NCBI RefSeq assembly: GCF_001553785.1 | Contig: NZ_LOJP01000001.1 | Coordinates: forward strand, 2,077,461 to 2,141,460 | Source: Actinoplanes sp. TFC3 | GTDB lineage: Bacteria; Actinomycetota; Actinomycetes; Mycobacteriales; Micromonosporaceae | DNA length: 64,000 nt | Reading direction: 5' to 3' | Shown: one piece after another, positions 38,751-48,451 of the stretch | Numbering within the stretch: the first letter of the stretch is position 1 | Layout of the letters: each line of letters opens with the position of its first letter | Made by a program: the position numbers and the translations under genes | The notes under the pieces: generated by a model | Seen by the model: only the letters and a program-made list of their open reading frames with translations | Told to the model about the DNA's origin: nothing | Databases searched by the model: none

Positions 38751-39953
38751 ATGACAACTGACCCACCGGCACCGCGCCGCAGACGCCGCCGGATCGCCGG
38801 GACGGCCGGGCTGCTCGTGGTGCTGCTGGCCGTGGCGGCGGGCGTCGTCTGGAACAGCCGGCGCAGCACCCCGAAGGTCACCGCCGGGGCGCCGGTCGCG
38901 GTGCAGTCCGCCGTCATCGTCAGAACCGACCTGTCGGTCACCACCTCGCTGACCGGCGCCCTCGGTTACGGCCAGGCCCAGCCGGTGAAGGGCGCCCGCG
39001 ACGGCATCATCACCTGGCTGCCCCGCTCCGGCACGCCCATCGCCCGCGGTGAGCAGCTCTACCGGGTCGACGACCAGCCCGTACCGCTGTTCTACGGCAG
39101 CCTGCCGCTCTACCGCGAGCTCGCCCGGCCCGGCACGGTGGGCCGCGACGTGCGCGTGCTCGCCGCGAACCTCCAAGCGCTGGGCTATTCCATCGGCCGC
39201 CAGCCCGCCGCCGGCTCGCGGGTACCGATGACCACCCCGTCGCCGGCTCCCTCGCCGGTCCCGTCGCCGGCCGCGTCCCCGACGCCCCAACCGGTGACGA
39301 CGTGGACCGAGGTCCACAAGGGTGACGGGGTGCTGACGAGGTCGCTCATCGCGGCGTTGCGGCGCTGGCAGCGCGACCTCCGGCTTCCGGTGACCGGCCG
39401 CATCGGCATCGGCGACGTCGTCGTGCTAGCCGCGGCCGTGCGGGTCGACTCGCTCACCGCTCAGCGAGGCGATGCCGCGGCCGCGCCGCTGCTGACCGTC
39501 ACCCCGACCGCGAAGGTGATCACCGCCAAGGCCGGCACCGCCGTCGCGGCCGCCATCGAGCAGGGCGATCCGGTCACCGTCGTGCTGCCCGGCGACACCT
39601 CGGTGCCCGGCAAGGTCACCGCCATCGCCACGACGGTCGAGGAGGAAGGCTCATCCGGTACGCCGCAGCGCGCGATCACCGTCACGGTCACCGGCAACCG
39701 CGGTCTCAGCGGCCTCGACGCGGCCGCCGTGCAGGTCGACCTGGCCGGGGAGACCCACCGCGACGTGCTCGCCGTGCCGGTCGGCGCGCTGGTCGCCCTC
39801 AGCGAAGGCGGGTACGCCGTCCAATTGGCCGAGGGCAACCGGCTTGTCGCCGTGGAAACCGGCATGTTCGCCATAGCCGCCCGGATGCCGCGCCGGGTCG
39901 AGATGCTCGACGGGCGGCTGGTCGCCGACTCCGGTCCGGTGATGACCCGGTGA
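38751..39953 (+). CDS. Membrane-fusion (periplasmic adaptor-like) protein with peptidoglycan-binding insert
   Basis: 400 residues. An Arg-rich N-terminus and one TM helix (AGTAGLLVVLLAVAAGVVW) anchor it outside. The body resembles an HlyD/RND adaptor: GALGYGQAQPVKGARDGIITWLPRSGTPIARGEQLYRVDD split over the lipoyl-like hairpin. A peptidoglycan-binding-1 like helical part (VRVLAANLQALGYS ... LIAALRRWQRDLRLPVTGRI) is interrupted by a Pro/Ser/Thr linker at ~165-195. A C-terminal beta-barrel with VPVGALVALSEGGYAVQL follows. It overlaps the permease gene by four bases (GTGA) and should couple it to the cell wall. Confidence 0.85.
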   Translation: MTTDPPAPRRRRRRIAGTAGLLVVLLAVAAGVVWNSRRSTPKVTAGAPVAVQSAVIVRTDLSVTTSLTGALGYGQAQPVKGARDGIITWLPRSGTPIARGEQLYRVDDQPVPLFYGSLPLYRELARPGTVGRDVRVLAANLQALGYSIGRQPAAGSRVPMTTPSPAPSPVPSPAASPTPQPVTTWTEVHKGDGVLTRSLIAALRRWQRDLRLPVTGRIGIGDVVVLAAAVRVDSLTAQRGDAAAAPLLTVTPTAKVITAKAGTAVAAAIEQGDPVTVVLPGDTSVPGKVTAIATTVEEEGSSGTPQRAITVTVTGNRGLSGLDAAAVQVDLAGETHRDVLAVPVGALVALSEGGYAVQLAEGNRLVAVETGMFAIAARMPRRVEMLDGRLVADSGPVMTR

Positions 39954-41179
39954 CGGCACCCTCCCGCGCCGCGCTGGCCGCCGCGCGCCCGGTCCGGCTG
40001 GCCGTGCTCGACCTGCTGGGCCTGGGGCTGCTCGGAATCCGTACCCGCAAGGTCCGGGCCGCCCTGTCCGCGCTGGGCATCGCCATCGGCATCGCCACGA
40101 TCGTCGTGGTCACCGGCATTCCCGCCTCCAGCCAGGCCCAGCTCATGCGCGAGTTGTCCGGGCTGGGCACCGACCTGCTGCAAGTGACGGCGGCACCGGA
40201 TCAGCAGCCGCCGGCTCAGCTACCCGAACAGGCGGCCGGCATGGTGCAGCGGATCGGGCCGGTGACCCGGGTCGGCGCTGTGGCGAACACCCATACGCTG
40301 GTGCGGCGCTCGGATCGTACGGACCCCGAGGACGGCTCCGGGCTGACCGTGCTGGCCAGCCGGCTCGACCTGCTGCCCGCGGTCGGCGCCCACCTGCACC
40401 AGGGACAGTGGCTCACCCCGGTGACCGCCCGCTTCCCGGCGGTGGTCCTCGGCTCGGTGGCCGCCACCCGGCTCGGCGTGACCGGCGTGGACGGTGGTGA
40501 AGGACCCGGTCAGCAGGTCATGATCGGCGACCGGTGGTTCACCGTCGTGGGGATCCTGTCCGCCGTCCCGCTGTTCCCCGAGATCGACCGGTCGGTGCTG
40601 GTGGGCTGGCCCGCAGCCCAGACCGAGCTCGGCTTCGACGGCCGTCCGACCACGCTGTACGTGCGCTCCGACGAAGCGGCTGTGGAGCAGGTGCGCGCGG
40701 TGCTGCCCGCGACGGTGAATCCGGCCCAGCCCGCCGACGTGCGGGTCAGCCGGCCCTCGGAGGCCCTTGCCGCGAAACGGGCCACCGAGAGCACGTACTC
40801 GTCGCTGCTGCTCGCCCTGGCCGCGGTGGCGTTGCTGGTCGGCGGCATCGGGGTGGCGAACACCATGGTGGTCTCGGTGCTGGAACGCCGTACCGAAATC
40901 GGTCTGCGCCGGGCGCTGGGGGCCACGCGGGGTCAGATCCGCAGCCAGTTCCTGACCGAGTCGGTGGCGCTGGCCGTTCTGGGTGGGATCACCGGCACCT
41001 TCCTCGGCGGCTGCGCCACGATCGGGTACGCCGCCTACCATCACTGGCCGCTGGTGCTGCCCCTGTCCGCGACGATGGCCGGGCTGGGCGGTGCGCTGCT
41101 GGTCGGCGTGGTGGCAGGCGTCTATCCATCGATGCGCGCGGCCGGCCTGCCCCCGACGGAGGCCCTGGCGGGCAGCTGA
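39950..41179 (+). CDS. MacB/FtsX-type ABC transporter permease
   Basis: 409 residues from a GTG overlapping the adaptor stop. Topology is one TM near the N-terminus (KVRAALSALGIAIGIATIVVV), a large extracytoplasmic domain (~65-275), and three C-terminal TMs including LLLALAAVALLVGGIGVANTMVV, with the coupling-loop ERRTEIGLRRALGATRGQI. This is the MacB/LolC permease type that moves peptides, lipids or antibiotics, or works as a mechanotransducer. The usual ATPase gene is absent here: uvrC follows directly. The ATPase must be supplied from elsewhere, or the set is incomplete. Confidence 0.9.
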   Translation: MTAPSRAALAAARPVRLAVLDLLGLGLLGIRTRKVRAALSALGIAIGIATIVVVTGIPASSQAQLMRELSGLGTDLLQVTAAPDQQPPAQLPEQAAGMVQRIGPVTRVGAVANTHTLVRRSDRTDPEDGSGLTVLASRLDLLPAVGAHLHQGQWLTPVTARFPAVVLGSVAATRLGVTGVDGGEGPGQQVMIGDRWFTVVGILSAVPLFPEIDRSVLVGWPAAQTELGFDGRPTTLYVRSDEAAVEQVRAVLPATVNPAQPADVRVSRPSEALAAKRATESTYSSLLLALAAVALLVGGIGVANTMVVSVLERRTEIGLRRALGATRGQIRSQFLTESVALAVLGGITGTFLGGCATIGYAAYHHWPLVLPLSATMAGLGGALLVGVVAGVYPSMRAAGLPPTEALAGS

Positions 41180-41236
41180 TCAAGGCCGGAGGCCCGACGC
41201 CGTGGCGGCGGCAACGGGCCTCCGGTTGCGGAAATC

Positions 41237-41259
41237 ATGTCAGAGGGTGGAACTAGTGT
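41237..41259 (+). promoter_or_regulatory. RecA-NDp/PafBC-type promoter of uvrC
   Basis: ATGTCAGAG (41237-41245), an 8-base spacer, then TAGTGT (41254-41259). Same spacing as at uvrB and uvrA. The -10 ends three to six bases before the two candidate GTG starts, implying a leaderless message. Confidence 0.7.
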
Positions 41260-41265
41260 TGAGTG

Positions 41266-43479
41266 GTGCCTGACCCGTCCAGCTACCGCCCGGCGCCGGG
41301 GACCATCCCGGACGCTCCCGGCGTCTACCGTTTTCGTGATCCCACCGGCCGCGTCATCTACGTGGGCAAGGCCAAGAGCCTGCGCAACCGGCTGAATTCC
41401 TACTTCGCCGACACGTGGACCCTGCACGCGCGCACCCAGCAGATGGTGACGACCGCGGCGGCTGTCGACTGGGTCACCGTCAGCAGCGAAGTTGAGGCTT
41501 TGCAGCTGGAGTTCTCCTGGATCAAGGAATTCGATCCGCGCTTCAACGTCAAATATCGCGACGACAAGTCGTACCCCTTCCTCGCCGTGACCTTGAATGA
41601 GGAATTCCCCCGGCTGCAGGTCATGCGCGGGGCGAAGCGCAAGGGAGTGCGCTACTTCGGGCCCTACAGTCATGCCTGGGCCATCCGCGAGACCCTTGAC
41701 CTGCTGCTGCGGGTGTTCCCGGCGCGCACCTGCTCCGCCGGGGTGTTCAAGCGCTCCGGGCAGATCGGGCGTCCCTGCCTGCTCGGCTACATCGGCAAAT
41801 GTTCAGCACCCTGCGTGGAAAGGGTCAGCGCGGCCGAGCACCGCGAGATCGTCGACGACTTCTGCGACTTCATGGCCGGGCGCACCGACGCCTTCGTCAA
41901 GCGCCTCGAACGCGACATGCTCGACGCCTCCGAGCAGCTCGAATTCGAGAAGGCGGCGCGGCTGCGCGACGACATCGCGGCGCTGCGCAAGGCGATGGAG
42001 AAGCAGACAGTGGTGCTGGGCGACGGCACCGACGCCGACGTGGTGGCCTTCGCCGAGGATCCGCTCGAAGCCGCGGTGCAGGTCTTCCACGTCCGCGACG
42101 GCCGGGTGCGTGGCCAGCGTGGCTGGGTCGTGGAGAAAGTGGAGGATCTGACCACCGGCGACCTGGTGCATCACTTCTGCAGCCAGGTCTACGGTGACGA
42201 ACACGGCGAGGGGGACGTACCCAAAGAACTGCTGGTCCCGGAACTCCCCCCGGACTCCGCGGCCCTGGAGAACTGGCTGTCCGAGCACCGTGGCAGCCGG
42301 GTGTCGTTGCGCGTGCCACAGCGCGGTGACAAGCGTTCGCTGCTGGAAACCGTGGCCCGCAACGCCGGCGAATCGCTGCAACGCCACAAGCTACGCCGCG
42401 CCGGCGACCTGACCACCCGCAGCAAGGCCCTCGACGAGATCGCCGAGGCCCTCGGGCTCGACTCCGCGCCGCTGCGCATCGAATGCTTCGACGTGTCGCA
42501 GATCCAGGGCACCGACGTGGTTGCCAGCATGGTGGTCTTCGAGGACGGGCTCGCCCGGAAAAGTGAGTATCGTCGCTTCGCGGTGCGGGGTAACCCGGAC
42601 GGCAGCGGCACCGATGACCTGGCGGCCATGTCGGAGGTGATGCGGCGCCGGTTCGCTCGCTACAAGGCGCAGCCGTCCTCGGGCCCGCCGCCAGTGCCGG
42701 TTTCCGGCGAACTCGATGGCGACGACGTGGCCACCAACGACCTGCCGGGCATCGACCTGCTGACCGGCAAGCCGCGCCGGTTCGCGTACCCGCCCCAACT
42801 GGTGGTCGTGGACGGTGGCCAGCCGCAGGTCAACGCGGTGGCCGCGGTGCTGTCCGACCTGGGCATCACGGACGTGGCACTCTGCGGCCTGGCCAAACGC
42901 CTGGAGGAGGTCTGGCTGCCGGGTGAGGACTTCCCCGTCATTCTTCCCCGTACGTCCGAAGCCCTCTACCTCCTGCAGCGCCTCCGTGACGAGGCCCACC
43001 GGTTCGCCATCACCTTCCACCGGCAACGGCGTTCCAAGCGGATGACCGCCTCGGCACTGGACAACATCCCGGGGCTGGGCGAGACCCGGCGCAAGGCGCT
43101 GCTGCGGCACTTCGGGTCGCTCAAGAAGCTCGGGCAGGCCACGCCGGAGGAGATCACCGAGGTGCCGGGGGTGGGGCGGCGGACGGCGGAGGCTGTGCTG
43201 GCTGCGCTTGCCGGCTCCGAACCTGGTGGTGGCTCGGATTCGGCTGGGGGCTCTGAGCCGGCTGCTGGTTCGGCTGGGGGCGGGGCTGGGCGGACGAAGG
43301 CTGGGGCCAACCGGAACCGGGTGCGGCGGGCTGTGGCGGAGGCGCCGGATGGTGCTGCGGAGCCGGGATCAGGAGAGGCGCGTTTTGCCGAGCCGAATGC
43401 TGGCGAGATCGGCAGCGCTGCTCAGGGGCTGCAGGAAGAGGCGGCTTTGGTCGAGGTCGTAGACGTGGCAGAGCGCTAA
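41266..43479 (+). CDS. uvrC: Excinuclease ABC subunit UvrC
   Basis: About 737 residues; two consecutive GTG codons (41263, 41266) can start it, and the promoter position favours the second. It makes both incisions in excision repair. N-terminal GIY-YIG nuclease: [26 protein letters not shown]. Cys-rich region: [28 protein letters not shown] helix pair: [18 protein letters not shown]. RNase H-like second nuclease: [26 protein letters not shown]. Tandem Hh[28 protein letters not shown]. The last ~90 residues are a Gly/Ser/Ala/Glu-rich low-complexity tail unlike the core. Confidence 0.96.
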   Translation: MPDPSSYRPAPGTIPDAPGVYRFRDPTGRVIYVGKAKSLRNRLNSYFADTWTLHARTQQMVTTAAAVDWVTVSSEVEALQLEFSWIKEFDPRFNVKYRDDKSYPFLAVTLNEEFPRLQVMRGAKRKGVRYFGPYSHAWAIRETLDLLLRVFPARTCSAGVFKRSGQIGRPCLLGYIGKCSAPCVERVSAAEHREIVDDFCDFMAGRTDAFVKRLERDMLDASEQLEFEKAARLRDDIAALRKAMEKQTVVLGDGTDADVVAFAEDPLEAAVQVFHVRDGRVRGQRGWVVEKVEDLTTGDLVHHFCSQVYGDEHGEGDVPKELLVPELPPDSAALENWLSEHRGSRVSLRVPQRGDKRSLLETVARNAGESLQRHKLRRAGDLTTRSKALDEIAEALGLDSAPLRIECFDVSQIQGTDVVASMVVFEDGLARKSEYRRFAVRGNPDGSGTDDLAAMSEVMRRRFARYKAQPSSGPPPVPVSGELDGDDVATNDLPGIDLLTGKPRRFAYPPQLVVVDGGQPQVNAVAAVLSDLGITDVALCGLAKRLEEVWLPGEDFPVILPRTSEALYLLQRLRDEAHRFAITFHRQRRSKRMTASALDNIPGLGETRRKALLRHFGSLKKLGQATPEEITEVPGVGRRTAEAVLAALAGSEPGGGSDSAGGSEPAAGSAGGGAGRTKAGANRNRVRRAVAEAPDGAAEPGSGEARFAEPNAGEIGSAAQGLQEEAALVEVVDVAER

Positions 43480-43969
43480 GCGGCTGAGGGCTGGTTGGTG
43501 ACGCCCTGCCAGGTGATGGGGCGTTTCTGCTGGTCGGCGGATGCTGGGGCGTGGATGAGCCGAGGGCTGAGGAGCCGGCGCGCAGCTGATGGCGTGGGGC
43601 ACGGGCTGGAATAGGGCGGGGCGGCTGGCCGTTGCGGCGGTGGGGGATATGCCCGGTCGTGCGGTTGGCGCGTACGGGCGGGTGAACTCCGCGCTGCTGC
43701 ACGCGTGATCGGGAAGCGGACGTCATGTCCGGCGGTCGTGGGTAGCTGAGTCGGCCTAGGATGCAGTGTCCCTACCGGCCGCGGGCGCCGGGCGGGGCAG
43801 CTTCACCCCAGCGCAACGGGCCGTTGCCCGGGCCACGGGTGGGGGAGCTTCACCCAGCGCAACGGGCTCTGTCCGGGCAGCGGGTGGGGGTGCTCCGGCC
43901 AGCGAAAAGCTGCGCTGGGCGGGGTGGAGGGGCAAGGTCAGTAATCGTGGTGCGGTGCAGGAGGAGTGC
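43480..43969 (+). other. Intergenic region upstream of rapZ with tandem repeat
   Basis: 490 GC-rich bases without a credible gene. A weak hairpin (ACGCCC 43501-43506 with GGGCGT 43519-43524) followed by TT may end uvrC. The frame of rapZ is open from 43,766 but covers the repeat and lacks homology. A roughly 45-47 base unit repeats at 43801-43847 and 43848-43892, with a partial third copy. Confidence 0.6.
43801..43892 (+). repeat. Imperfect tandem repeat, about two units of 45-47 bases
   Basis: Both units start CTTCACCC-AGCGCAACGGG and end CGGGTGGGGG-G; a third partial copy starts with CTCCGGCCAGCG. It lies 80-170 bases upstream of the rapZ start. Confidence 0.7.
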
Positions 43970-44878
43970 GTGACCGAGTCGATGCCGGAGTTCGCTCCGG
44001 AGCCGTCGCTGGACGAGGAGAGTACCGACCTCGTGGTGGTGACCGGGGTGTCCGGTGGTGGCCGCAGTACGGTCGCCCGGGCCCTGGAAAACGTCGGCTT
44101 CTACGTCGTCGACAATCTGCCGCAGGCGTTGATGCTGGACATGGCTCAGCTCGCGTTCGCGGCAGGCGGTGCGGCGCGGCGGACGGCCATGGTGCTGGAT
44201 GTGCGCAGCCGCGCTTTCTCGACCGACCTGGCAGGGGCCGTACGGGCGCTCAAGGATCGTGGGTTTTCTCCGCGGGTGGTGTTCGTTGACGCCGATGACG
44301 AGGTGCTCATCCGGCGGTTCGAGTCCGTGCGGCGCTCGCATCCCCTGCAGGGTGATGGGCGGCTGGCCGACGGGATCGCGGCCGAGCGCAAGCTGCTCGA
44401 GGAGGCGCGCGAGCAGGCCGACGTGATCATTGACACCAGTCACCTCAACGTCAACCAGTTGCGCCGCCGGGTCGAGGAGCTGTTCGGCGGGGAGGACGCG
44501 CGCCGGCTGCGGATCACTGTGCTTTCCTTCGGCTTCAAGTACGGTCTGCCGCCGGACGCCGACTACGTGCTCGACGCCCGGTTCCTGCCCAACCCGTTCT
44601 GGGTGCCGGAGCTGCGCGACCACACCGGCCTGGAAGAGGGCGTCAGCAACTACGTCCTCGGGCAGGAGGGCGCCGGTACGTTCGTGGGCACCTACGCCGA
44701 CCTGATCGCTGCCACCGCGCCGGGGTTCGAGCGGGAGGGCAAGCGCTACCTGACCGTGGCCGTGGGCTGCACCGGCGGTAAGCACCGAAGCGTCGCTATC
44801 GCCGAGGAGTTGACCACCCGCCTGCGCGACATCCGGCTCTCCGCCCACTCGTCGCATCGGGACCTGGGGCGCGAGTGA
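43970..44878 (+). CDS. rapZ: RNase adapter RapZ (UPF0042 nucleotide-binding protein)
   Basis: 302 residues. The GTG at 43970 has AGGAG just upstream and gives the family length; longer starts run into the repeat region. P-loop GVSGGGRSTVARAL, with Arg in place of Lys as usual in actinobacteria, then NVGFYVVDNLPQALM. The C-terminal domain holds VLSFGFKYGLPPDADYVLDARFLPNP (split over two motifs) and AVGCTGGKHRSVAIAEEL, the ligand and metabolite site. It is the first gene of the conserved rapZ-yvcK-whiA unit and its stop overlaps yvcK (GTGA). Its target in actinobacteria is not established. Confidence 0.95.
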   Translation: MTESMPEFAPEPSLDEESTDLVVVTGVSGGGRSTVARALENVGFYVVDNLPQALMLDMAQLAFAAGGAARRTAMVLDVRSRAFSTDLAGAVRALKDRGFSPRVVFVDADDEVLIRRFESVRRSHPLQGDGRLADGIAAERKLLEEAREQADVIIDTSHLNVNQLRRRVEELFGGEDARRLRITVLSFGFKYGLPPDADYVLDARFLPNPFWVPELRDHTGLEEGVSNYVLGQEGAGTFVGTYADLIAATAPGFEREGKRYLTVAVGCTGGKHRSVAIAEELTTRLRDIRLSAHSSHRDLGRE

Positions 44879-45981
44879 GCCGCCCCCTGGACGAGGCGCG
44901 CCAGCGGCCCGAGGCGGCAGGGAGGCAGCTCAAGGTCGTGGCGTTCGGCGGGGGGCACGGGCTGGCCGCGTCGCTGCGGGCGCTGCGCAAGAGCTCGGCC
45001 AAGCTGGACGTCGACATCACCGCCGTTGTGACCGTGGGTGACAACGGCGGCTCCAGTGGGCGGCTGCGGGCCGAGCGGGATGCGCTGCTGCCGCCCGGCG
45101 ATCTGCGGATGGCGCTGGCGGCGCTGGCCGATGAGGAGCCGGGCCATCAGACGACGGTACGGCTGCTGCAGCACCGGTTCGCCCCGGTCAACAACCCCGA
45201 CCGCCGGACCACGGCCCCGATTGCGACAGCCACCACGGCAGCCGCCGCAGCCGGGGCGGGCGAGCTGAACGGGCGGCGCCTCGACGGCTACGACCCGCTG
45301 GCCGGGCACGCGGTCGGCAACCTTCTTCTCCTCGGCCTCATGGAGCTGACCGGCGACCCCGTCGCAGCCCTGGAGCATGCCGCCTGGATGGTCGGCGCCA
45401 AAGGCCGGGTTCTCCCGATGGCCTCGCACGCCGTGGGGATCGAAGCCGAGGTGCGCGGCGGAGATCCCGCGCGTCCCCAGGATGTCGTCACGGTCCGCGG
45501 TCAGCACGCTGTGGCCGTCACCAACGGTCATGTCGAGGCGTTACGGATCGTGCCTGAGTCTCCACCGGCGTGCCCGCGGGCGCTGACCGCCATCGCGGAG
45601 GCGGACTGGCTGATCTTCGGGCCGGGGAGCTGGTACACGAGCGTTCTTCCGCATCTTCTGGTGCCGGAGCTGGCCGCGGCCATCGTGGCGAGCCCGGCGC
45701 GGCGGCTGGTGACCTTGAACCTTGCCGCCGACAACGAAACCGCGGGGCTGTCCGTGGCCGACCATCTGGCTGCGCTGCACTGGTACCTTGCCGAGCTGCG
45801 CGTGGACACCGTGCTCGCCGACCCTGCCTGGGTGGGGGAGCCGGAGCCGGTGCACCGGGCCGCCGAGGCGCTCGGGGCTCGGCTGGTGCTCGCGCCGCTG
45901 GCCCGCGATGACGGCAGTCCCCGGCATGATCCTGAGTCGTTGGGTACAGCGTTGGTGCCGGTCCTCGGCGTCGATCGTTAA
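44875..45981 (+). CDS. yvcK: Gluconeogenesis factor YvcK/CuvA family protein
   Basis: 368 residues from a GTG overlapping the rapZ stop by four bases. The CofD-like fold is clear: VVAFGGGHGLAASLRAL, VTVGDNGGSSGRLRAE, LPPGDLRMALAALA, AVGNLLLLGLMEL, and IFGPGSWYTSVLPHLL. The family binds UDP-sugars and affects cell-wall synthesis and carbon balance. No enzymatic reaction is established. Gene order rapZ-yvcK-whiA is conserved across Gram-positive bacteria. Confidence 0.95.
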   Translation: MSRPLDEARQRPEAAGRQLKVVAFGGGHGLAASLRALRKSSAKLDVDITAVVTVGDNGGSSGRLRAERDALLPPGDLRMALAALADEEPGHQTTVRLLQHRFAPVNNPDRRTTAPIATATTAAAAAGAGELNGRRLDGYDPLAGHAVGNLLLLGLMELTGDPVAALEHAAWMVGAKGRVLPMASHAVGIEAEVRGGDPARPQDVVTVRGQHAVAVTNGHVEALRIVPESPPACPRALTAIAEADWLIFGPGSWYTSVLPHLLVPELAAAIVASPARRLVTLNLAADNETAGLSVADHLAALHWYLAELRVDTVLADPAWVGEPEPVHRAAEALGARLVLAPLARDDGSPRHDPESLGTALVPVLGVDR

Positions 45982-46069
45982 GCAACTGGCGTGTCGCGGC
46001 CGGCACGAAAGCGTAAGCGGCCAGAAAAAGCGTAACCAGACCGTGAAACAAGCATGAGGTGACTTCGAG

Positions 46070-47050
46070 ATGGCGATGACGGCAGCGGTCAAGGACGAGC
46101 TGAGCCGGGTCGACGTGCCCAAGCCGTGCTGCCGCCGTGCGGAGATGGCCGCCCTTTTGCGTTTCGCGGGAGGCCTGCACATCGTCTCGGGCCGGGTGGT
46201 CGTCGAGGCCGAACTCGACACCGGGGCCGTCGCCCGTCGGCTGCGCCGCGAGATCCACGACGTGTACGGCTACCCCAGCGAGGTGCACGTGCTCGCCTCG
46301 GGGGGTCTGCGCAAGGGCAGCCACTACATCGTGCGCATCGTCAAGGACGGCGAGGCGCTGGCCCGTCAGACCGGCCTGCTCGACGTCCGCGGCCGTCCGG
46401 TCCGGGGCCTGCCGCCGCACGTGGTTTCGGCCAACGTCTGTTGCGCGGTTGCGGCCTGGCGTGGCGCGTTCATGGCGCACGGTTCGCTCACCGAGCCGGG
46501 CCGGTCGAGCGCCCTGGAGATCACCTGCCCCGGCCCGGAGGCGGCGCTGGCCTTGCGCGGTGCCGCCCGGCGTATCGGCATCACCGCCAAGGAGCGCGAG
46601 GTACGCGGGGTCGACCGGGTGGTGATCAAGGACGGTGACGCGATCGCCGCGCTGCTGACCCGCATCGGCGCGCACTCCAGCGTGCTGGCCTGGGAGGAGC
46701 GCCGGGTCCGCCGCGAGGTGCGCGCCACCGCCAACCGGCTCGCCAACTTCGACGACGCCAACCTGCGCCGCTCGGCCCGCGCCGCGGTGGCCGCGGCCGC
46801 CCGGGTCACCCGTGCGCTGGAAATTCTGGAGACTGAGGCGCCCAACCATCTGACCTCGGCCGGTCGGCTGCGCCTGGAGCACCGGCAGGCCAGCCTGGAG
46901 GAGCTGGGCGCGCTGGCCGACCCGCCGCTGACCAAGGACGCGATCGCCGGGCGCATCCGCCGGCTGCTCGCCCTGGCCGACAAGCGGGCCCGTGACCTGG
47001 GCATCCCCGACACCGAGGCGGCCGTGACCCCGGAGATGATGGCCTGCTGA
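46070..47050 (+). CDS. whiA: Sporulation/cell-division regulator WhiA
   Basis: 326 residues from the ATG with GAGGTG upstream. The N-terminal LAGLIDADG-like half ([19 protein letters not shown], then [19 protein letters not shown]) and the C-terminal helix-turn-helix ([30 protein letters not shown], split) are both intact. WhiA is a DNA-binding co-regulator with WhiB for sporulation septation in mycelial actinobacteria, and is found in non-sporulators too. In most actinobacteria gap follows whiA directly; here about 12.8 kb of other genes intervene. Confidence 0.96.
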   Translation: MAMTAAVKDELSRVDVPKPCCRRAEMAALLRFAGGLHIVSGRVVVEAELDTGAVARRLRREIHDVYGYPSEVHVLASGGLRKGSHYIVRIVKDGEALARQTGLLDVRGRPVRGLPPHVVSANVCCAVAAWRGAFMAHGSLTEPGRSSALEITCPGPEAALALRGAARRIGITAKEREVRGVDRVVIKDGDAIAALLTRIGAHSSVLAWEERRVRREVRATANRLANFDDANLRRSARAAVAAAARVTRALEILETEAPNHLTSAGRLRLEHRQASLEELGALADPPLTKDAIAGRIRRLLALADKRARDLGIPDTEAAVTPEMMAC

Positions 47051-47075
47051 GCGTAGCTGTCCGTCAGACCCGGGT

Positions 47076-47786
47076 ATGGCTGGCAGTGAATTCGAGCCGG
47101 AGCCCGGGAGCTTCGCGGCGCACCTGAGCGCGCCGACCTACGCGGCACTGCGGTCCAGTGGCGACGAACGCCGCTACCGCAGCGGCGCGACCCTGGTGCA
47201 TCAGGGTGATCCGTCGCGGCACGTCGTGGTGCTGGAATCCGGCTGGGTGAAGGTCACCGCGACGACCCGGCGCGGCTGGGAAGCCGTACTCGCCATCCGC
47301 GGCGCCGGTGACATCCTCGGCGAGCTGTCCGCGCTGGACGCCCGGCCCCGGCTGGGCACTGTCACCACGCTCACCCCGGTGACCGCTGTGCTGATCGCCG
47401 ACGAGCGGTTCAAGGCCTGCCTGCGCGCCGACTGGTCGCTGGCCGAGGCGCTGCTGCGGCACCTGACCGCCAACCTGCGCGAATCCGATGAGCGCCGGAT
47501 CCAGTTCGGCGGCAGCAACGGCGACAGCCGGCTCTTCGCCATACTCCACGAACTCTGCGAACGCCATGGCCGGCCCACCGATGAGGGGGTGCTGATCGGG
47601 CTGCCGCTGTCCCAGCAGGATCTGGCCGCGGCGGTGGGGGTCTCGCGCGAGGTGGTGGCCCGGTCGATGCGGCTGCTGCGCTCGCGCGCCATCGTCATCA
47701 CCCGGCGCCGCCAGATCGTGGTGCGCCAGCCCGATCTGCTGCGGTCGCTGGCCGCTTCTGTGTCGTTGTCGACAGATCCTCCGTAA
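47076..47786 (+). CDS. Crp/Fnr family regulator, first gene of the accessory cluster
   Basis: 236 residues. The N-terminal cyclic-nucleotide-binding barrel has GATLVHQGDPSRHVVVLESG and a phosphate-binding cassette GDILGELSALDARPRLGTV with the Gly-Glu and Arg positions that contact cyclic nucleotides. The C-terminal helix-turn-helix is complete (LSQQDLAAAVGVSREVVARSMRLLRSRAIV, split). It starts 25 bases after whiA and precedes the Pycsar-effector-like gene by 72 bases. It could read the product of the cyclase encoded three genes further on. Ligand unproven. Confidence 0.9.
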   Translation: MAGSEFEPEPGSFAAHLSAPTYAALRSSGDERRYRSGATLVHQGDPSRHVVVLESGWVKVTATTRRGWEAVLAIRGAGDILGELSALDARPRLGTVTTLTPVTAVLIADERFKACLRADWSLAEALLRHLTANLRESDERRIQFGGSNGDSRLFAILHELCERHGRPTDEGVLIGLPLSQQDLAAAVGVSREVVARSMRLLRSRAIVITRRRQIVVRQPDLLRSLAASVSLSTDPP

Positions 47787-47858
47787 CGAGTGACGTCGAT
47801 AGCTCCGACGCTGACGCCCACCATCGGAAGTACACCGCTGCTACACCCGGAGGCCGAG

Positions 47859-48371
47859 ATGATCCCGTCAGTTCTTCCCGCCGACATCACCCGGGGACCG
47901 CTGTGGCTGATCGAGCGGCTGGTCACCGACACCCGCGACGAGTTGCGCCGCGCCGATGCCAAGGCCGCGCAGTGGCTGGCCGCGCTGGGTGCGGCGATGA
48001 CCGCGATGCTGGCCTCCTGGGCCGCGCGCGGTTCGACGCCGTGGCAGGGCGGTGCGCTGCCCGCCTGGACGGCGAGCTTCGGCACAACCGCTGCGGTGGT
48101 CGCGGTGGTCGCCTTGGTCCTGGTTCTTTTCCCCCGTACGTCCGGAAGTGGCGATCTTCGTCATGTCGCCTACTTCGGCCACGTCAGCCGGATTGGCGAC
48201 CCGGACCGGGTCCGCGAGCTCGTGGAGCAGGCCGCCCAGGACGCGATGCCCGGCATGGTCACCGAACTGTGCTGGCTCAGCCGCATCGCCGTGCTCAAGT
48301 ACCGCTACGCCAAGCTCGGCGCCATCTTCGCCCCGCTCGCCGTCGTCCTGATGATGGCGGCCTCGCTCTAA
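47859..48371 (+). CDS. Pycsar-effector-like three-TM protein (DUF5706 type)
   Basis: 170 residues. I took the ATG with GGAGG five bases upstream; a GTG at 47790 would add 23 residues without homology. Layout is a charged N-terminal helix ending RADAKAAQWL, TM1 (~36-55), TM2 (~72-91, TTAAVVAVVALVLVLF), a cytoplasmic helical part (~95-150, with YFGHVSRIGDPDRVRELVEQA), and a C-terminal TM3 (~152-170). This hairpin-plus-tail plan and the AD-KA motif before TM1 match the Pycsar system effector (PycTM) family. In known systems such effectors are activated by cyclic pyrimidine nucleotides and damage the inner membrane. The family call is by eye. Confidence 0.78.
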   Translation: MIPSVLPADITRGPLWLIERLVTDTRDELRRADAKAAQWLAALGAAMTAMLASWAARGSTPWQGGALPAWTASFGTTAAVVAVVALVLVLFPRTSGSGDLRHVAYFGHVSRIGDPDRVRELVEQAAQDAMPGMVTELCWLSRIAVLKYRYAKLGAIFAPLAVVLMMAASL

Positions 48372-48451
48372 CTCACCGCTGATCACACGCCCCGCCGGCC
48401 CGGCGGCACCGTTCGCCGGGCCGCGCTGGCGGCTACCCGAAGGAGGCCCCG

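Noticed and set aside
43766..43969. Upstream in-frame extension of rapZ
   Set aside because: It runs through the tandem repeat and lacks a ribosome site; the GTG at 43970 has AGGAG and family length.
44060..44090. Arg in place of Lys in the RapZ P-loop as a defect
   Set aside because: Actinobacterial RapZ proteins commonly have this change.
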